From an uncultured Clostridia bacterium (GTDB taxonomy: Bacteria; Bacillota; Clostridia; Oscillospirales; Ruminococcaceae): a DNA stretch of 33,880 nucleotides. The stretch is taken from NCBI GenBank assembly GCA_944386445.1, contig CALXBD010000059.1:1-33880 (forward strand). The letters run 5' to 3'. The translations under genes and the position numbers were made by a program. Below, piece after piece: positions 8,232 through 16,686 of the stretch. Positions within the stretch are counted from its first letter, which is position 1, and each line of letters opens with the position of its first letter. The notes under the pieces were generated by a model, which worked only from the letters and a program-made list of their open reading frames with translations, made no database searches and was not told the DNA's origin.

Positions 8232-8852
8232 TTAAGAATTCTTCAGTAAATATCGTACAAGTTCCGCCGCCTGGTCCAAATGAGTAGTGTTGGCAACTAC
8301 AAAAACGCCACAATCTTGACCAACCAGACTGCTGATGGTTTCGTTGTCGGAAAGGTCTAACCCGCAGACCGCCGTTTTCTCCCCTGTCGGATTTCCTTCG
8401 TCATCCACCATATCAAAAGAAAGAAGTTTATCCTCATATTCTTCCAGCTCTTCATCTGTCAAATAGCTGCTTACATCCAGGAAGGCTTCCCCACGGGCAT
8501 TGCGTGCCGCATTTTCAAGATCTGAAATTACGACATCCAACTCCCCGCCCGAAACCATGGCAGTAAACTTTGTCATTCCAGCCATAGTGCCCATAGGGTC
8601 GGATTCCGAATCTCCCATACTCATGCCCACAAAGGAAGGTTCTACTCCATCGATTGTAAGTTCCGGCAGATCTGTTTTTATACGTTCGCCGCAAGTTTCC
8701 ACTGCGTCTTCATCCACATAAGTGGCACAAAATGCAGTTTGGAACCCTGTTGCCTCTTCCGAACCGCATCCCCCTAATAATGTAGCTGACGTTAAAATGG
8801 CTATAGCTGCTATGCCGCTTTTTTTCAAAACTGCAGACATTTTCTCCCGCAT
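8232..8852 (-). CDS. Small lipoprotein resembling a truncated solute-binding protein
   Basis: The 206-residue product has a lipoprotein signal (KKSG, hydrophobic stretch, LGGC with Cys29), then an acidic mature domain. The segment ELDVVISDLENAARNARG followed by FLDVSSYLTDEE resembles the part of type 2 periplasmic-binding proteins that reads '..DVVI.D..N...A..G.FLD....L', but the protein is about half the normal length or less and is not an obvious fragment. ATG start with AAGGGA 8 bases upstream. It is monocistronic, with its own weak promoter and terminator, between two sugar-transport units. It could be an accessory sensor lipoprotein for an AraC sensor or a degenerate binding protein. Function unknown. 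Confidence 0.75.
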   Translation of the reverse strand: MREKMSAVLKKSGIAAIAILTSATLLGGCGSEEATGFQTAFCATYVDEDAVETCGERIKTDLPELTIDGVEPSFVGMSMGDSESDPMGTMAGMTKFTAMVSGGELDVVISDLENAARNARGEAFLDVSSYLTDEELEEYEDKLLSFDMVDDEGNPTGEKTAVCGLDLSDNETISSLVGQDCGVFVVANTTHLDQAAELVRYLLKNS

Positions 8853-8896
8853 AATAATGTTCCCTTCTTACTTTATCAATTTATTTTATTTTACCA

Positions 8897-8926
8897 ATGA
8901 TATAAGAAGGGTTTATGGAAAATCAA
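8897..8926 (-). promoter_or_regulatory. Candidate promoter of the small lipoprotein gene
   Basis: On the minus strand TTGATT (8921-8926), an 18-base spacer and TATCAT (8897-8902) precede the gene by about 45 bases. Confidence 0.4.
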
Positions 8927-8948
8927 AAAAGATTTCCTAAAGAAACTA

Positions 8949-8974
8949 TTTAATATTTCATGAGAAATATTAAA
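8949..8974. repeat. AT-rich perfect inverted repeat upstream of the lipoprotein promoter
   Basis: The 11-base arms TTTAATATTTC and GAAATATTAAA flank a 4-base centre. It lies about 22 bases upstream of the candidate -35 box and directly after a terminator. It may be an operator for the lipoprotein gene. Confidence 0.4.
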
Positions 8975-8976
8975 AA

Positions 8977-9005
8977 ACCTGTGAATTAAGACAAAATTCA
9001 CAGGT
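8977..9005 (-). terminator. Second of two tandem terminators after the AraC sensor gene
   Basis: A perfect 11-bp stem (ACCTGTGAATT arm) is followed on the minus strand by TTTTTTAATATT. It is a backup to the hairpin at 9054-9091. Confidence 0.88.
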
Positions 9006-9053
9006 ATCAACAAAATTTTCTATAAAAGGTTCTGTTCTAATATTGGAACACAA

Positions 9054-9091
9054 AAAAGTTCCGGAAAACCATTGCGTTTTCCAGAACTTTT
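9054..9091 (-). terminator. First of two tandem terminators after the AraC sensor gene
   Basis: The arms AAAAGTTC-c-GGAAAAC and GTTTTCC-a-GAACTTTT form a 16-position stem with one mismatch. The minus strand then reads through a T-rich end. It lies 5 bases past the regulator's stop codon. Confidence 0.85.
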
Positions 9092-9096
9092 TATAA

Positions 9097-11334
9097 TTAG
9101 GGAAAAGGTTTCTGCCGACAGGCGGATGGAGAAACCGCATAATACTTTTTGAAGATCCGATAGAAGGTATTAACTGCATTAAATCCGCAGGCAGATGCGA
9201 TGGCGGCTACTGACAAATCTGTTTCTTGAAGCATTTCCATAGCCTTACGAATACGTAGCTGCTCGATATATTCATTCAAAGTCTGGCCGGTATGCTCCCG
9301 AATCAACTTGTAAACATACTTTTCCGATATATTGAATTCTCTTGCAATGGTATCCGCATAAAGGGTATTCTCGCAGAAATGCTGCTTGATATAGGAAAGG
9401 ATTCGATCCTTCAAATCCTGATTATTGCTGAGTCGGCGCTGTTGTAATATTCTACAGATCTGCAGGCATACCTCCTGTAATTGCAAAAAAACGCTGTGAA
9501 CGGAACAACCGCTGACAGGATCCAGACAAACCTCTTGTTTTGGAAGCCGTTGGTCAATCATTACATTGTGAACAACATATCGCAAGACTGCATATGCTTC
9601 CTGTTCGGCGTCCGGTGCAGCACTGTCAGAAACCAGCTCTTCCACATGGCGGAACAGTTCTATAATTGCTTGTGTTTCTCCTGCCAGAATCAACTCATAC
9701 AGCTGCTGCAAAGTCACAAAATCGACCGTTTTCTTCTCAGGGACAGAGCTTTCACGATAATAGTGTAAAACTCCATCTGCTTCCGGTACAAGATTGATTG
9801 CAAATCGCGCCTGTTCGTATGCGGTACGAACGTTTTCTGCGCCCTGCTGTTCACTGCTGAGCCCGACTTCAAGATTTTCTCCATATAAGAGCAGAAAATT
9901 ATTTCGAACCGTTTGCATCAGTTCCACAAACCGTTGTTCTTGCTCCTTCCCGCATACAAACAATACCACTGCATTCTGCCGGTCCATCTGGCTTAACAGG
10001 TATTGTCCTTCCATATTATGCTGCAAGGCAGCAGACAGCAGTAAAATATAGGGGCTTTCCGTGTTTTTTTCCGAAAAAATCTTGTCATCTTTAGGCCAGA
10101 AAAAGAGTGCGACCCGATACTTTCCGTTTACCAGATCCAATTTCTCCTTGCAGAAACGCATATCATTGCTGGTAAAAACGCTTCCTGTCAGCAAACGAAT
10201 AAAGAGATTTATTTGAAGATTCTTTTCTGTAGCTTTCACTTGGGCTGTCAAAGCCTGATTATTGGCATTGTAGTACTGGAGGGTATTTTCGATATACACA
10301 TATTCATTGCTTTTTCTGTCAACCGAATTCAAATCAATTCCCGTGGAGCGCACGATTCTTTTAACCGGCGCGTAGCTGTATCTGGCAAAAAAGATCGAAA
10401 TGATTCCACCCAACATTGCGGCACACAGGATATAAAGTACGATCATCTGTCGCACCGGCCGAATACTGGCCTGAAAATATCCGTCGGGGATTGCCAACAC
10501 TGCCTGACTTCCAATACTGGGAATTTCCTCAACCATAGCTGTGTATCGCTGACCATTCCACGTTACATCTGTAATACCTTCTGACGAAAATAACAGTTTC
10601 TCATTTTCCAATTGATCCAGATTCTGACTGAATATGACCGTATCTCCGCCGGAAACAATATAAAAAACTGCTGTGGGATTTAGATTGAGATGAAATAGGT
10701 TCTCAATACTTTCTCCAGAAATAATGCCGCAGATGTACGCAGAAGAATTGGCAGAACATGCAACGGCCGTTACTGCATTATTTAATGTAAAATCCCCTAC
10801 CAAAATTCTAGACATATTTATTTGCGAGGAGGGCAAAAACGATATACCAATAGGAGCCTCATCAAAACTTTGCTCTAAATCTGAAATGGATAACTCGGGG
10901 TAATTTAAAAATTTTCCAAAGGCCTGCTCCCGGTTTTCAAAAATCTGAGTATTACTGATCACCAGCTGATTTCTGGAAAAATAAATAAAGCCTCCATACA
11001 TCAGCGGGTTAGAACTGACGAGACTGGCAAATTGCTGCTGGATATTCTGCATCTGGATTACTTTATCCGCGGGAAAATCATCAGAAGAATATAACCGCAA
11101 CTTGCGGTAATCCATACTACTTTGAAAAATGGTGTGAATGGAGAGAAGCTGCTGCAAGTTCTTTTCAAAATTCTCCACACTGGTAGCCAGTGACTGCCGC
11201 TGCTCGGAAAGGATATTTTCTTTTGAAACATCCAGAGCTTTGTAATAGATCGGAAAGCATACCAAAAGAGTAACGGCACAAATACAAAAATACGATAGAC
11301 AGAATTTATATAGAACGGAGCGACATTTTGCCAT
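9097..11334 (-). CDS. Membrane-anchored AraC-family sensor/transcription regulator
   Basis: The 745-residue protein has the same layout as the regulator at 2006-4174: membrane segment at about 9-31, extracytoplasmic sensor at about 32-295, second membrane segment at about 297-317, cytoplasmic region, and an AraC double helix-turn-helix at about 645-742 (ending NTFYRIFKKYYAVSPSACR). The two are paralogous in layout but diverged in the sensor part, so they probably respond to different ligands. ATG start; the nearest purine-rich site is GGGGAG, 11 bases upstream. It is transcribed divergently from the importer at 11640-15363 and is the likely activator of that operon. It has a strong promoter and two tandem terminators, so it is its own transcription unit. 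Confidence 0.9.
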   Translation of the reverse strand: MAKCRSVLYKFCLSYFCICAVTLLVCFPIYYKALDVSKENILSEQRQSLATSVENFEKNLQQLLSIHTIFQSSMDYRKLRLYSSDDFPADKVIQMQNIQQQFASLVSSNPLMYGGFIYFSRNQLVISNTQIFENREQAFGKFLNYPELSISDLEQSFDEAPIGISFLPSSQINMSRILVGDFTLNNAVTAVACSANSSAYICGIISGESIENLFHLNLNPTAVFYIVSGGDTVIFSQNLDQLENEKLLFSSEGITDVTWNGQRYTAMVEEIPSIGSQAVLAIPDGYFQASIRPVRQMIVLYILCAAMLGGIISIFFARYSYAPVKRIVRSTGIDLNSVDRKSNEYVYIENTLQYYNANNQALTAQVKATEKNLQINLFIRLLTGSVFTSNDMRFCKEKLDLVNGKYRVALFFWPKDDKIFSEKNTESPYILLLSAALQHNMEGQYLLSQMDRQNAVVLFVCGKEQEQRFVELMQTVRNNFLLLYGENLEVGLSSEQQGAENVRTAYEQARFAINLVPEADGVLHYYRESSVPEKKTVDFVTLQQLYELILAGETQAIIELFRHVEELVSDSAAPDAEQEAYAVLRYVVHNVMIDQRLPKQEVCLDPVSGCSVHSVFLQLQEVCLQICRILQQRRLSNNQDLKDRILSYIKQHFCENTLYADTIAREFNISEKYVYKLIREHTGQTLNEYIEQLRIRKAMEMLQETDLSVAAIASACGFNAVNTFYRIFKKYYAVSPSACRQKPFP

Positions 11335-11370
11335 AAAGTTTTCATCTCCCCACTGGACTAATGCAGTTTA

Positions 11371-11399
11371 ATTATACAAACAATCAAACAATTTCTCAA
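11371..11399 (-). promoter_or_regulatory. Promoter of the second AraC sensor gene
   Basis: On the minus strand TTGAGA (11394-11399) and a perfect TATAAT (11371-11376) are 17 bases apart. It lies in the 305-base divergent gap 11335-11639. Confidence 0.72.
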
Positions 11400-11453
11400 C
11401 CCATAATTAGCCTTAACCACCGGAAATGATACAAAATGGAAGCTTTTTTCAAA

Positions 11454-11485
11454 ATTGAGAGAGCCTAAAATTACTGATTGAGAGA
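11454..11485 (+). promoter_or_regulatory. Direct repeat ATTGAGAGA x2, candidate AraC-type binding site
   Basis: Two identical 9-base copies at 11454-11462 and 11477-11485 are 23 bases apart, about two helical turns. They end 11 bases before the TTGGCA -35-like box of the importer promoter. AraC-family proteins commonly bind such spaced direct half-sites beside the -35 box. The regulator at 9097-11334 is the obvious candidate. Confidence 0.5.
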
Positions 11486-11496
11486 CTTTTCCAAGC

Positions 11497-11527
11497 TTGG
11501 CACTTTCCCAAAAGCATCGGATATGCT
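11497..11527 (+). promoter_or_regulatory. Candidate activator-dependent promoter of the second importer
   Basis: TTGGCA (11497-11502) and TATGCT (11522-11527) are 19 bases apart. The long spacer is suboptimal, which is in keeping with a need for an activator. Confidence 0.4.
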
Positions 11528-11538
11528 ATAACAAAATT

Positions 11539-11589
11539 ACAGAATCACTCCTGATCCAGCAGATTATAAAAGCACATCAGTGATTCTGT
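11539..11589 (+). repeat. Long-loop inverted repeat in the importer 5' leader
   Basis: ACAGAATCACT (11539-11549) and its exact complement AGTGATTCTGT (11579-11589) are separated by 29 bases. It lies just after the presumed transcription start and about 50 bases before the start codon. It could be a leader stem-loop or a split operator. Confidence 0.5.
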
Positions 11590-11639
11590 GACAAATAAGT
11601 GTATCCATATTGGTCCATTTTACTTCAGGAGGTCATACT

Positions 11640-13385
11640 ATGAAAATTAAAAAGTTGTTGGCGTTTCTCGTAGCAGCGATCCTCTGTTCCTCTGCTCTTG
11701 TAAGCTGCGGTGGAAACGGAGACTCTTCCTCAAATGAAGAATCGCAATCATCCGGCAGCACAACCTCAACTACGGAAGAATCAATTCTGAACGACGCCGG
11801 AGTTTTACCACTGGTAAAAGAACCTGCTACATTAAATATTGGACTGATTGAGAACACTTTGATTTCTGATTATGAGGACAACAAACTTACAAACTGGCTG
11901 GAAGAACAAACCGGTGTTACATTAGAGTTCACCCTTTATCCGACAAACGGCGATGAAGCCCGTCAAAAACTGGAATTGGCAGTCACTGCCAAACAGGACC
12001 TGCCTGATATCCTGATGGGATTCTCATTAGCAAACAGTACTCGCGACCAATACGGAAAAGACGGCGTTCTGGCTGATCTGACACAGTACTATAACAATGA
12101 AGACGATACATATTACATGCACAAAATGCTGGAGAAGACCGAAGAAACCGGCACTTGTGTAACTGGAAATGCAGCAGACGAATGGGAACTGATCAAAATG
12201 TATACTGCTTCGGCAGAAGGAGGTTTCTACGTATTTCCAAACTACGCGCCCGCACAGGTAGACATGTGGGATGGCCGTTGGTACATCAATAAGAGCTGGC
12301 TTGATACTTTGGGGATGGATTATCCGGAAACAACCGATGAACTTTATACCGTGCTGAAAGCATTTAAGGAAGAAGATCCCAATGGAAATGGCAAAGCGGA
12401 TGAAATTCCATTGGTTGGTTCCGGTACAGGCTGGCGGCAGCAACCAGTAATACTGTTGCTTAATTCCTTCCTCTATTGCCCTTATGACTATAAAATTCTT
12501 GAAGACGGACAGGTTGATCTGGCTTATACCAAAGATGCCTATCGGGAAGGCTTACGTTATATTCGCAAGTTGGTAGCAGAAGAGCTCTTCCCCGCTATTT
12601 CCTTTACCCAAGATGGAGCACAGCTGAAGGCGATGTTGGATGTTCCTGCTGATCAGGTTTCCACAGTCGGATTCTGGGCAGGTTCTCCTACCGGTCTGTT
12701 TGCTGTAGACAACCCTCACAAGGCTGAATACAGCGGCGATTTTGACATTATCAAAGGGCCGGAAGGCGTTGCCTACACCCCCAAGACTAACCCCAGCGTC
12801 GGCGGCAACACTTATATTACTGCTGACTGTGAGAACCCCCAGCTTGCCTTCCGTTTTCTGGATTTCTTTGCCAATGAAGAAACTGCTCTTCGAGGACGTT
12901 TTGGCGAAAAAGGCGTCAACTGGGACTATCTGGAGGAAGGATCGGATGCAAAGGGCATGTACGAATCCTTGGGAATTAAAGCTTTCTTCTGGCAGGATAA
13001 TGCCGTCTGGGGCAGCACCAATAATATTATCTGGGGTGGTCCAATGATGCTTCAGCCTTCTTACATGAACGAAGGCTATGAAGCTGAAGCCATTTTAAGT
13101 GACCCGCTGGCTGCGCTGGGGATGATCTCCAAGGCTGTGGGGCACCTGTTTGGCAACGCACCGGAAGAAACGGTTCCAAACCTTATTTACACTGCGGATG
13201 AGCTGGACGAAGTTTCCGAACTGGAAGCCACCATTCTCACTTATGCGCAGGAATGCCAGACCCGGTTCCTGACCGGTGACATGGACATCGAAGCGGATTG
13301 GGACAGCTACCTGGCTGAATTGGACGCCATGGGGCTGGATGATTATCGTTCCATTCTGCAAGCCGCTTACGACAGAATGAAATAA
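11640..13385 (+). CDS. Extracellular solute-binding lipoprotein (LplA-like), second importer
   Basis: The 581-residue protein has a lipoprotein signal ending at the lipobox LVSC (Cys23), then a Ser/Thr-rich linker. The mature region carries the acidic calcium-loop-like EEDPNGNGKADE, matching the binding protein at 4293-5969. It should capture an oligosaccharide outside the membrane for the two permeases downstream. The frame extends upstream to 11610, but AGGAGG lies 7 bases before the ATG at 11640. A hairpin in the gap before the first permease gene may raise its level over the permeases. Substrate unknown; proximity to hexosaminidases suggests an amino-sugar oligosaccharide, which is inference. 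Confidence 0.94.
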   Translation: MKIKKLLAFLVAAILCSSALVSCGGNGDSSSNEESQSSGSTTSTTEESILNDAGVLPLVKEPATLNIGLIENTLISDYEDNKLTNWLEEQTGVTLEFTLYPTNGDEARQKLELAVTAKQDLPDILMGFSLANSTRDQYGKDGVLADLTQYYNNEDDTYYMHKMLEKTEETGTCVTGNAADEWELIKMYTASAEGGFYVFPNYAPAQVDMWDGRWYINKSWLDTLGMDYPETTDELYTVLKAFKEEDPNGNGKADEIPLVGSGTGWRQQPVILLLNSFLYCPYDYKILEDGQVDLAYTKDAYREGLRYIRKLVAEELFPAISFTQDGAQLKAMLDVPADQVSTVGFWAGSPTGLFAVDNPHKAEYSGDFDIIKGPEGVAYTPKTNPSVGGNTYITADCENPQLAFRFLDFFANEETALRGRFGEKGVNWDYLEEGSDAKGMYESLGIKAFFWQDNAVWGSTNNIIWGGPMMLQPSYMNEGYEAEAILSDPLAALGMISKAVGHLFGNAPEETVPNLIYTADELDEVSELEATILTYAQECQTRFLTGDMDIEADWDSYLAELDAMGLDDYRSILQAAYDRMK

Positions 13386-13398
13386 CGCTTTCAATGGG

Positions 13399-13443
13399 AT
13401 GCCCATGTGGAGGAGCCCCCTTCATATGGGCATTTCTCTTTCA
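13399..13443 (+). terminator. Attenuating hairpin between binding-protein and permease genes
   Basis: A 15-position stem starts with ATGCCCAT (13399-13406), closes with ATGGGCAT (13426-13433), and has a 5-base loop and two wobble pairs. It is followed by TTCTCTTTC, a poor T-run. This suggests partial termination, giving more binding protein than permease. Confidence 0.6.
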
Positions 13444-13475
13444 AGACTCTGATGTAATGGAGGCTGTTCACTTTG

Positions 13476-14441
13476 ATGAATAACAAAGCTATTTCCAATG
13501 CTTCTGCTTCAGTGGCAGTGCATAAAATCTCATCCTGGAAACGCGTCCGCAGATGTTGGCAGCTATATTTACTCCTTTTCCTGCCTGTAGTATACCTGCT
13601 TATATTTAAGTATTATCCGATGTTCGGCGTGCAGATAGCCTTCAGAGACTTCTCCCCAACCCGTGGAATCTGGGGAAGTGAGTGGGTAGGATTTGAAAAC
13701 TTTATCAAGTTTTTCAAATCTTATATGTTTGAACGTACTGTTGTCAATACCATACGCATCTCTCTTTACGGATTGGCTGCAAATTTCCCGCTGGCTATTT
13801 TACTGGCCCTTTTTATCAATTCTGTGCGAAATCTGGCCTTTAAAAAGGCGGTCCAGCTGATTACTTATATTCCCCACTTTATTTCCACAGTTGTACTGGT
13901 AGGCATGATCTTTCAGATTCTGAGTCCGGTTACAGGCATGTACGGTAGTATTTACCGGATGTTTTTCGGAGAAGGACTGCCGACTGACATTTTGGGGAAA
14001 CCAGGTGCGTTTATCCACCTCTATGTATGGTCCGGTATCTGGCAGGGATTAGGGTGGAGTACCATTATTTACATTGCTGCCTTGTCCTCTGTAGACCCGG
14101 AACTGCATGAAGCGGCCGAAATTGACGGCGCAAGCCGATTTAAACGAATTCTGCACATTGATCTTCCCACCATTCTCCCAACCGCATCCATCATGCTGAT
14201 CCTTAACGCCGGCAGCATTATGAGCGTGGGTTTCGAAAAAATCTATTTGATGCAGAATAACCTGAACCTCCGCACTTCAGAGGTTATCTCTACCTACGTA
14301 TATAAAGTTGGACTGGCTGCCGGAAAAAGCGATTACTCTTACGCTTCCGCCATTGGACTATTCAACTCCGTAATAAACTGCGGGTTGCTTGTTCTGGTCA
14401 ATTCGGTTACAAAACGGCTTGGCGAAACCAGTCTTTGGTAA
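13476..14441 (+). CDS. ABC sugar transporter permease (LplB-like), second importer
   Basis: The 321-residue protein has about six membrane spans, with the EAA loop EAAEIDGASRFKR followed by LPTILP. It ends VNSVTKRLGETSLW, as LplB-type permeases do. A TTG at 13473 has slightly better spacing to GGAGG than the ATG at 13476, so the true start may be three bases earlier. It is co-transcribed with the binding protein and with the partner permease 13 bases downstream. Confidence 0.94.
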   Translation: MNNKAISNASASVAVHKISSWKRVRRCWQLYLLLFLPVVYLLIFKYYPMFGVQIAFRDFSPTRGIWGSEWVGFENFIKFFKSYMFERTVVNTIRISLYGLAANFPLAILLALFINSVRNLAFKKAVQLITYIPHFISTVVLVGMIFQILSPVTGMYGSIYRMFFGEGLPTDILGKPGAFIHLYVWSGIWQGLGWSTIIYIAALSSVDPELHEAAEIDGASRFKRILHIDLPTILPTASIMLILNAGSIMSVGFEKIYLMQNNLNLRTSEVISTYVYKVGLAAGKSDYSYASAIGLFNSVINCGLLVLVNSVTKRLGETSLW

Positions 14442-14454
14442 GGAGGGAACATTT

Positions 14455-15363
14455 ATGTCTGCAAAAAATGTACGCAAAAAGATCCAATATCCACTGGAGG
14501 ATCGAATCTACTACGCCGTCGTGAACACCATTCTGGTAATTTTTACCCTAGCCATTCTTTTCCCTCTGATTAACATTGTAGCCGCCTCCTTCTCCTCCCC
14601 GACTGCTGTGGCTACCAGCCGTGTGGTACTTTGGCCCGTAGACTTCAGCCTGGAGGGCTATCGTGCCGTATTTTCCAATCCTTATGTTCTTACCGGATAC
14701 CGCAATACCATCTTCTATACAGCGCTGGGAACCACTATTAATGTTTCCATAACGCTGGTAGCCGCCTATCCACTTTCCAGAAAAGACCTGCCCTATCGGG
14801 GATTCTTTATGTTTCTCTTCACCTTTACCATGTTCTTCAGCGGTGGATTGATTCCTACCTACCTTTTGGTCAACAGCCTGCAGATGGTGGGAACCATTTG
14901 GGCAATTCTTCTGCCTGGTGCGCTGTCTGTTTACAACATGATACTGGTTCGAACTTTTATGCAAAGCAGTATTCCTACAGACCTGCTGGAAGCAGCTCAA
15001 ATTGACGGATGCTCCGATCTCAGGTTCTTTTTTACAATGGTGCTGCCGCTTTCCAAGGCGGTTATTGCGGTTATTACGCTGTACTATGCTGTCGGACACT
15101 GGAACGCTTATTTTGACGCTATGATCTACCTCAATAGAAAGGAAACCTACCCTCTGCAGATAATTCTTCGGGACATCCTTATTGCTAACCAGATCAGCTC
15201 TAATGATATCGTGGACGATGCCATTCTGGCCGGAAAACAGGGAATGGCAGATTTGCTGAAATACTCCCTGATTATTGTCTCCAGCCTGCCGATCATCTGT
15301 ATGTATCCATTTGTGCAAAAATACTTTGTGAAAGGTGTCATGATTGGCTCGATCAAAGGATAA
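14455..15363 (+). CDS. ABC sugar transporter permease (LplC-like), second importer
   Basis: The 302-residue protein has about six membrane spans and the EAA loop EAAQIDGCSDLRF followed by LPLSKA. It ends VQKYFVKGVMIGSIKG, almost the same as the permease at 6031-6927. The frame opens at 14389 inside the previous gene, but AAGGAGG just before the ATG at 14455 fixes the start. It is the last gene of the importer operon; the palindrome at 15375-15420 follows it. Confidence 0.95.
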   Translation: MSAKNVRKKIQYPLEDRIYYAVVNTILVIFTLAILFPLINIVAASFSSPTAVATSRVVLWPVDFSLEGYRAVFSNPYVLTGYRNTIFYTALGTTINVSITLVAAYPLSRKDLPYRGFFMFLFTFTMFFSGGLIPTYLLVNSLQMVGTIWAILLPGALSVYNMILVRTFMQSSIPTDLLEAAQIDGCSDLRFFFTMVLPLSKAVIAVITLYYAVGHWNAYFDAMIYLNRKETYPLQIILRDILIANQISSNDIVDDAILAGKQGMADLLKYSLIIVSSLPIICMYPFVQKYFVKGVMIGSIKG

Positions 15364-15374
15364 TTTCAAAAAAA

Positions 15375-15420
15375 GTTTAATTATGTATAACAAAATACAC
15401 TTTGTTATACATAATTAAAC
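15375..15420. promoter_or_regulatory. Perfect 20-bp inverted repeat, probable operator of the GntR/LacI regulator
   Basis: The two 20-base arms (outer GTTTAATTATG, inner TATAACAAA) flank a 6-base centre. The inner half-site TTTGTTAT occurs again at 15424-15431, overlapping the -35 box of the next promoter. The AT-rich arms and the absence of a T-run argue against a simple terminator, although the stem would be stable and may also end the importer transcript. Confidence 0.65.
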
Positions 15421-15430
15421 ATGTTTGTTA

Positions 15431-15459
15431 TTGACGTATTGCTATTTTCGTTTTAAACT
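15431..15459 (+). promoter_or_regulatory. Promoter of the amino-sugar catabolic operon
   Basis: TTGACG (15431-15436) and TAAACT (15454-15459) are 17 bases apart, about 43 bases before the regulator's start codon. The third TTTGTTAT half-site ends on the first base of the -35 box. Confidence 0.6.
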
Positions 15460-15502
15460 AAAACCATCAACCAACTAAACCTCATATAGAAGGAGGAAAG
15501 CT

Positions 15503-16663
15503 ATGAGCCAGCCAAAGCGCTCCCCTCGCCAACCGCTCTATCGGGAGGAAGCCGACAGGCTGAAGGAGGAAATTCTTGCAGGATCCTTTGGCCCCCCCGG
15601 TGAGGCGTTCCTGTCTACACGGGAATTGGCAAGCCGTCAGGGAGTTTCCTTGGTTACCGCCCAGCATGTACTGGTGGAATTGCGGGAAAAACGGCTGGTA
15701 GAACTCCGCGGGAGAAAGTATTACCTCACTTACGGACGCATCGACAAAAATTCTCCGTTGGGACAGCGTGCTTCCGGAAACAGTCATATTCTAGGTCTGC
15801 ATGTTACCAACATTGAAAGTCCTTTCTTCTCGTCCTTGGCAAAATCCGCTGAAAAAAGTGCCCGCGCTGCCGGATACCAACTGTTGGTGGCCAGCAGCTC
15901 TTACCATCTGGATCGGGAACGGGAAATTCTGAACCTTTTCCGCGATGTAGGCGCTATGGGGATCCTTTCTTCGCCGGGTGTGGCTCCCGAAACGCCGGAA
16001 TTGTACAACTGCTATCCCCTGCCCCACGTTTTTTTGGGACGCAAGCCCGAAAACGCCTTGGGAGAGGCTGTGTTGGTGAACAACGCGGCCGCCGCCCGTC
16101 GGGTAGCCAGCCATTTTCTGCGGGAGAATTACAGCCAATTCGCCTACATCGGCCTGACAGAACTGGATAACGCCCAGGATCCGCGATTTGCCGGTTTTCG
16201 CGAAGGCCTTGCACGCCAAGGAAAATCACTACCAGCAGATCATGTTCTGTTGGTGGATCCCGAGGAAGCTCAAACCGCCAATGACGCCATTGCCGCCTTT
16301 CTCCAAGCTCTGCCTAAGCCTGTAGCGATTTTCTGCTTTCATGATTTGATCGCCACTATGGTACTGCAGGCTTGCCAGAAATTGAAGCTGCCCTGTCCGA
16401 AAGCGGTCGCGGTTGCCGGATTTGATAATCTGCCGGTGTCTGCTATGACTACCCCACCGCTGACAACTGTGGGATACCGCATCAGCGATATGGCCGAAAC
16501 GGCAGTCCGGCTGATTATCAGGCAGATCGAAACCGGAAAGGACCAGGATGCTAACTTCTATCTGGAACCATCGCTGGTCGTCCGGGAAAGCTCTTCAAAA
16601 TTGGCGGTTGTCCAGTTTCAGAGTTACCACACCCGAGACATTCTTTACAAGGCACAAGAATAA
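15503..16663 (+). CDS. GntR/LacI hybrid transcription regulator (AraR-like)
   Basis: The 386-residue protein has an N-terminal GntR-type winged helix (about 12-75: LYREEADRLKEEILAG, then LSTRELASRQGVSLVTAQHVL) and a LacI/periplasmic-binding-like effector domain (about 94-370, from ILGLHVTNIESPFF to FDNLPVSAMTTPPL). The combination is that of AraR and relatives, which repress sugar operons until a sugar ligand binds. ATG start after AGGAGG. It is the first gene of the operon that runs to 24129 and has a strong palindrome just upstream, so autoregulation and control of the whole operon are likely. The ligand is not identifiable; an amino sugar is inferred from the neighbours. Confidence 0.92.
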   Translation: MSQPKRSPRQPLYREEADRLKEEILAGSFGPPGEAFLSTRELASRQGVSLVTAQHVLVELREKRLVELRGRKYYLTYGRIDKNSPLGQRASGNSHILGLHVTNIESPFFSSLAKSAEKSARAAGYQLLVASSSYHLDREREILNLFRDVGAMGILSSPGVAPETPELYNCYPLPHVFLGRKPENALGEAVLVNNAAAARRVASHFLRENYSQFAYIGLTELDNAQDPRFAGFREGLARQGKSLPADHVLLVDPEEAQTANDAIAAFLQALPKPVAIFCFHDLIATMVLQACQKLKLPCPKAVAVAGFDNLPVSAMTTPPLTTVGYRISDMAETAVRLIIRQIETGKDQDANFYLEPSLVVRESSSKLAVVQFQSYHTRDILYKAQE

Positions 16664-16686
16664 TTTTATTGAAAAGGAGCATCACC

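Noticed and set aside
14548..15393. 281-codon minus-strand open frame
   Set aside because: It is opposite the LplC-like permease, with His/Asn-rich composition typical of antisense membrane genes.
15375..15420. Simple terminator of the second importer operon
   Set aside because: The stem is AT-rich with no T-run after it, and its half-site is repeated on the next promoter, so operator is the better reading; a minor termination role is not excluded.
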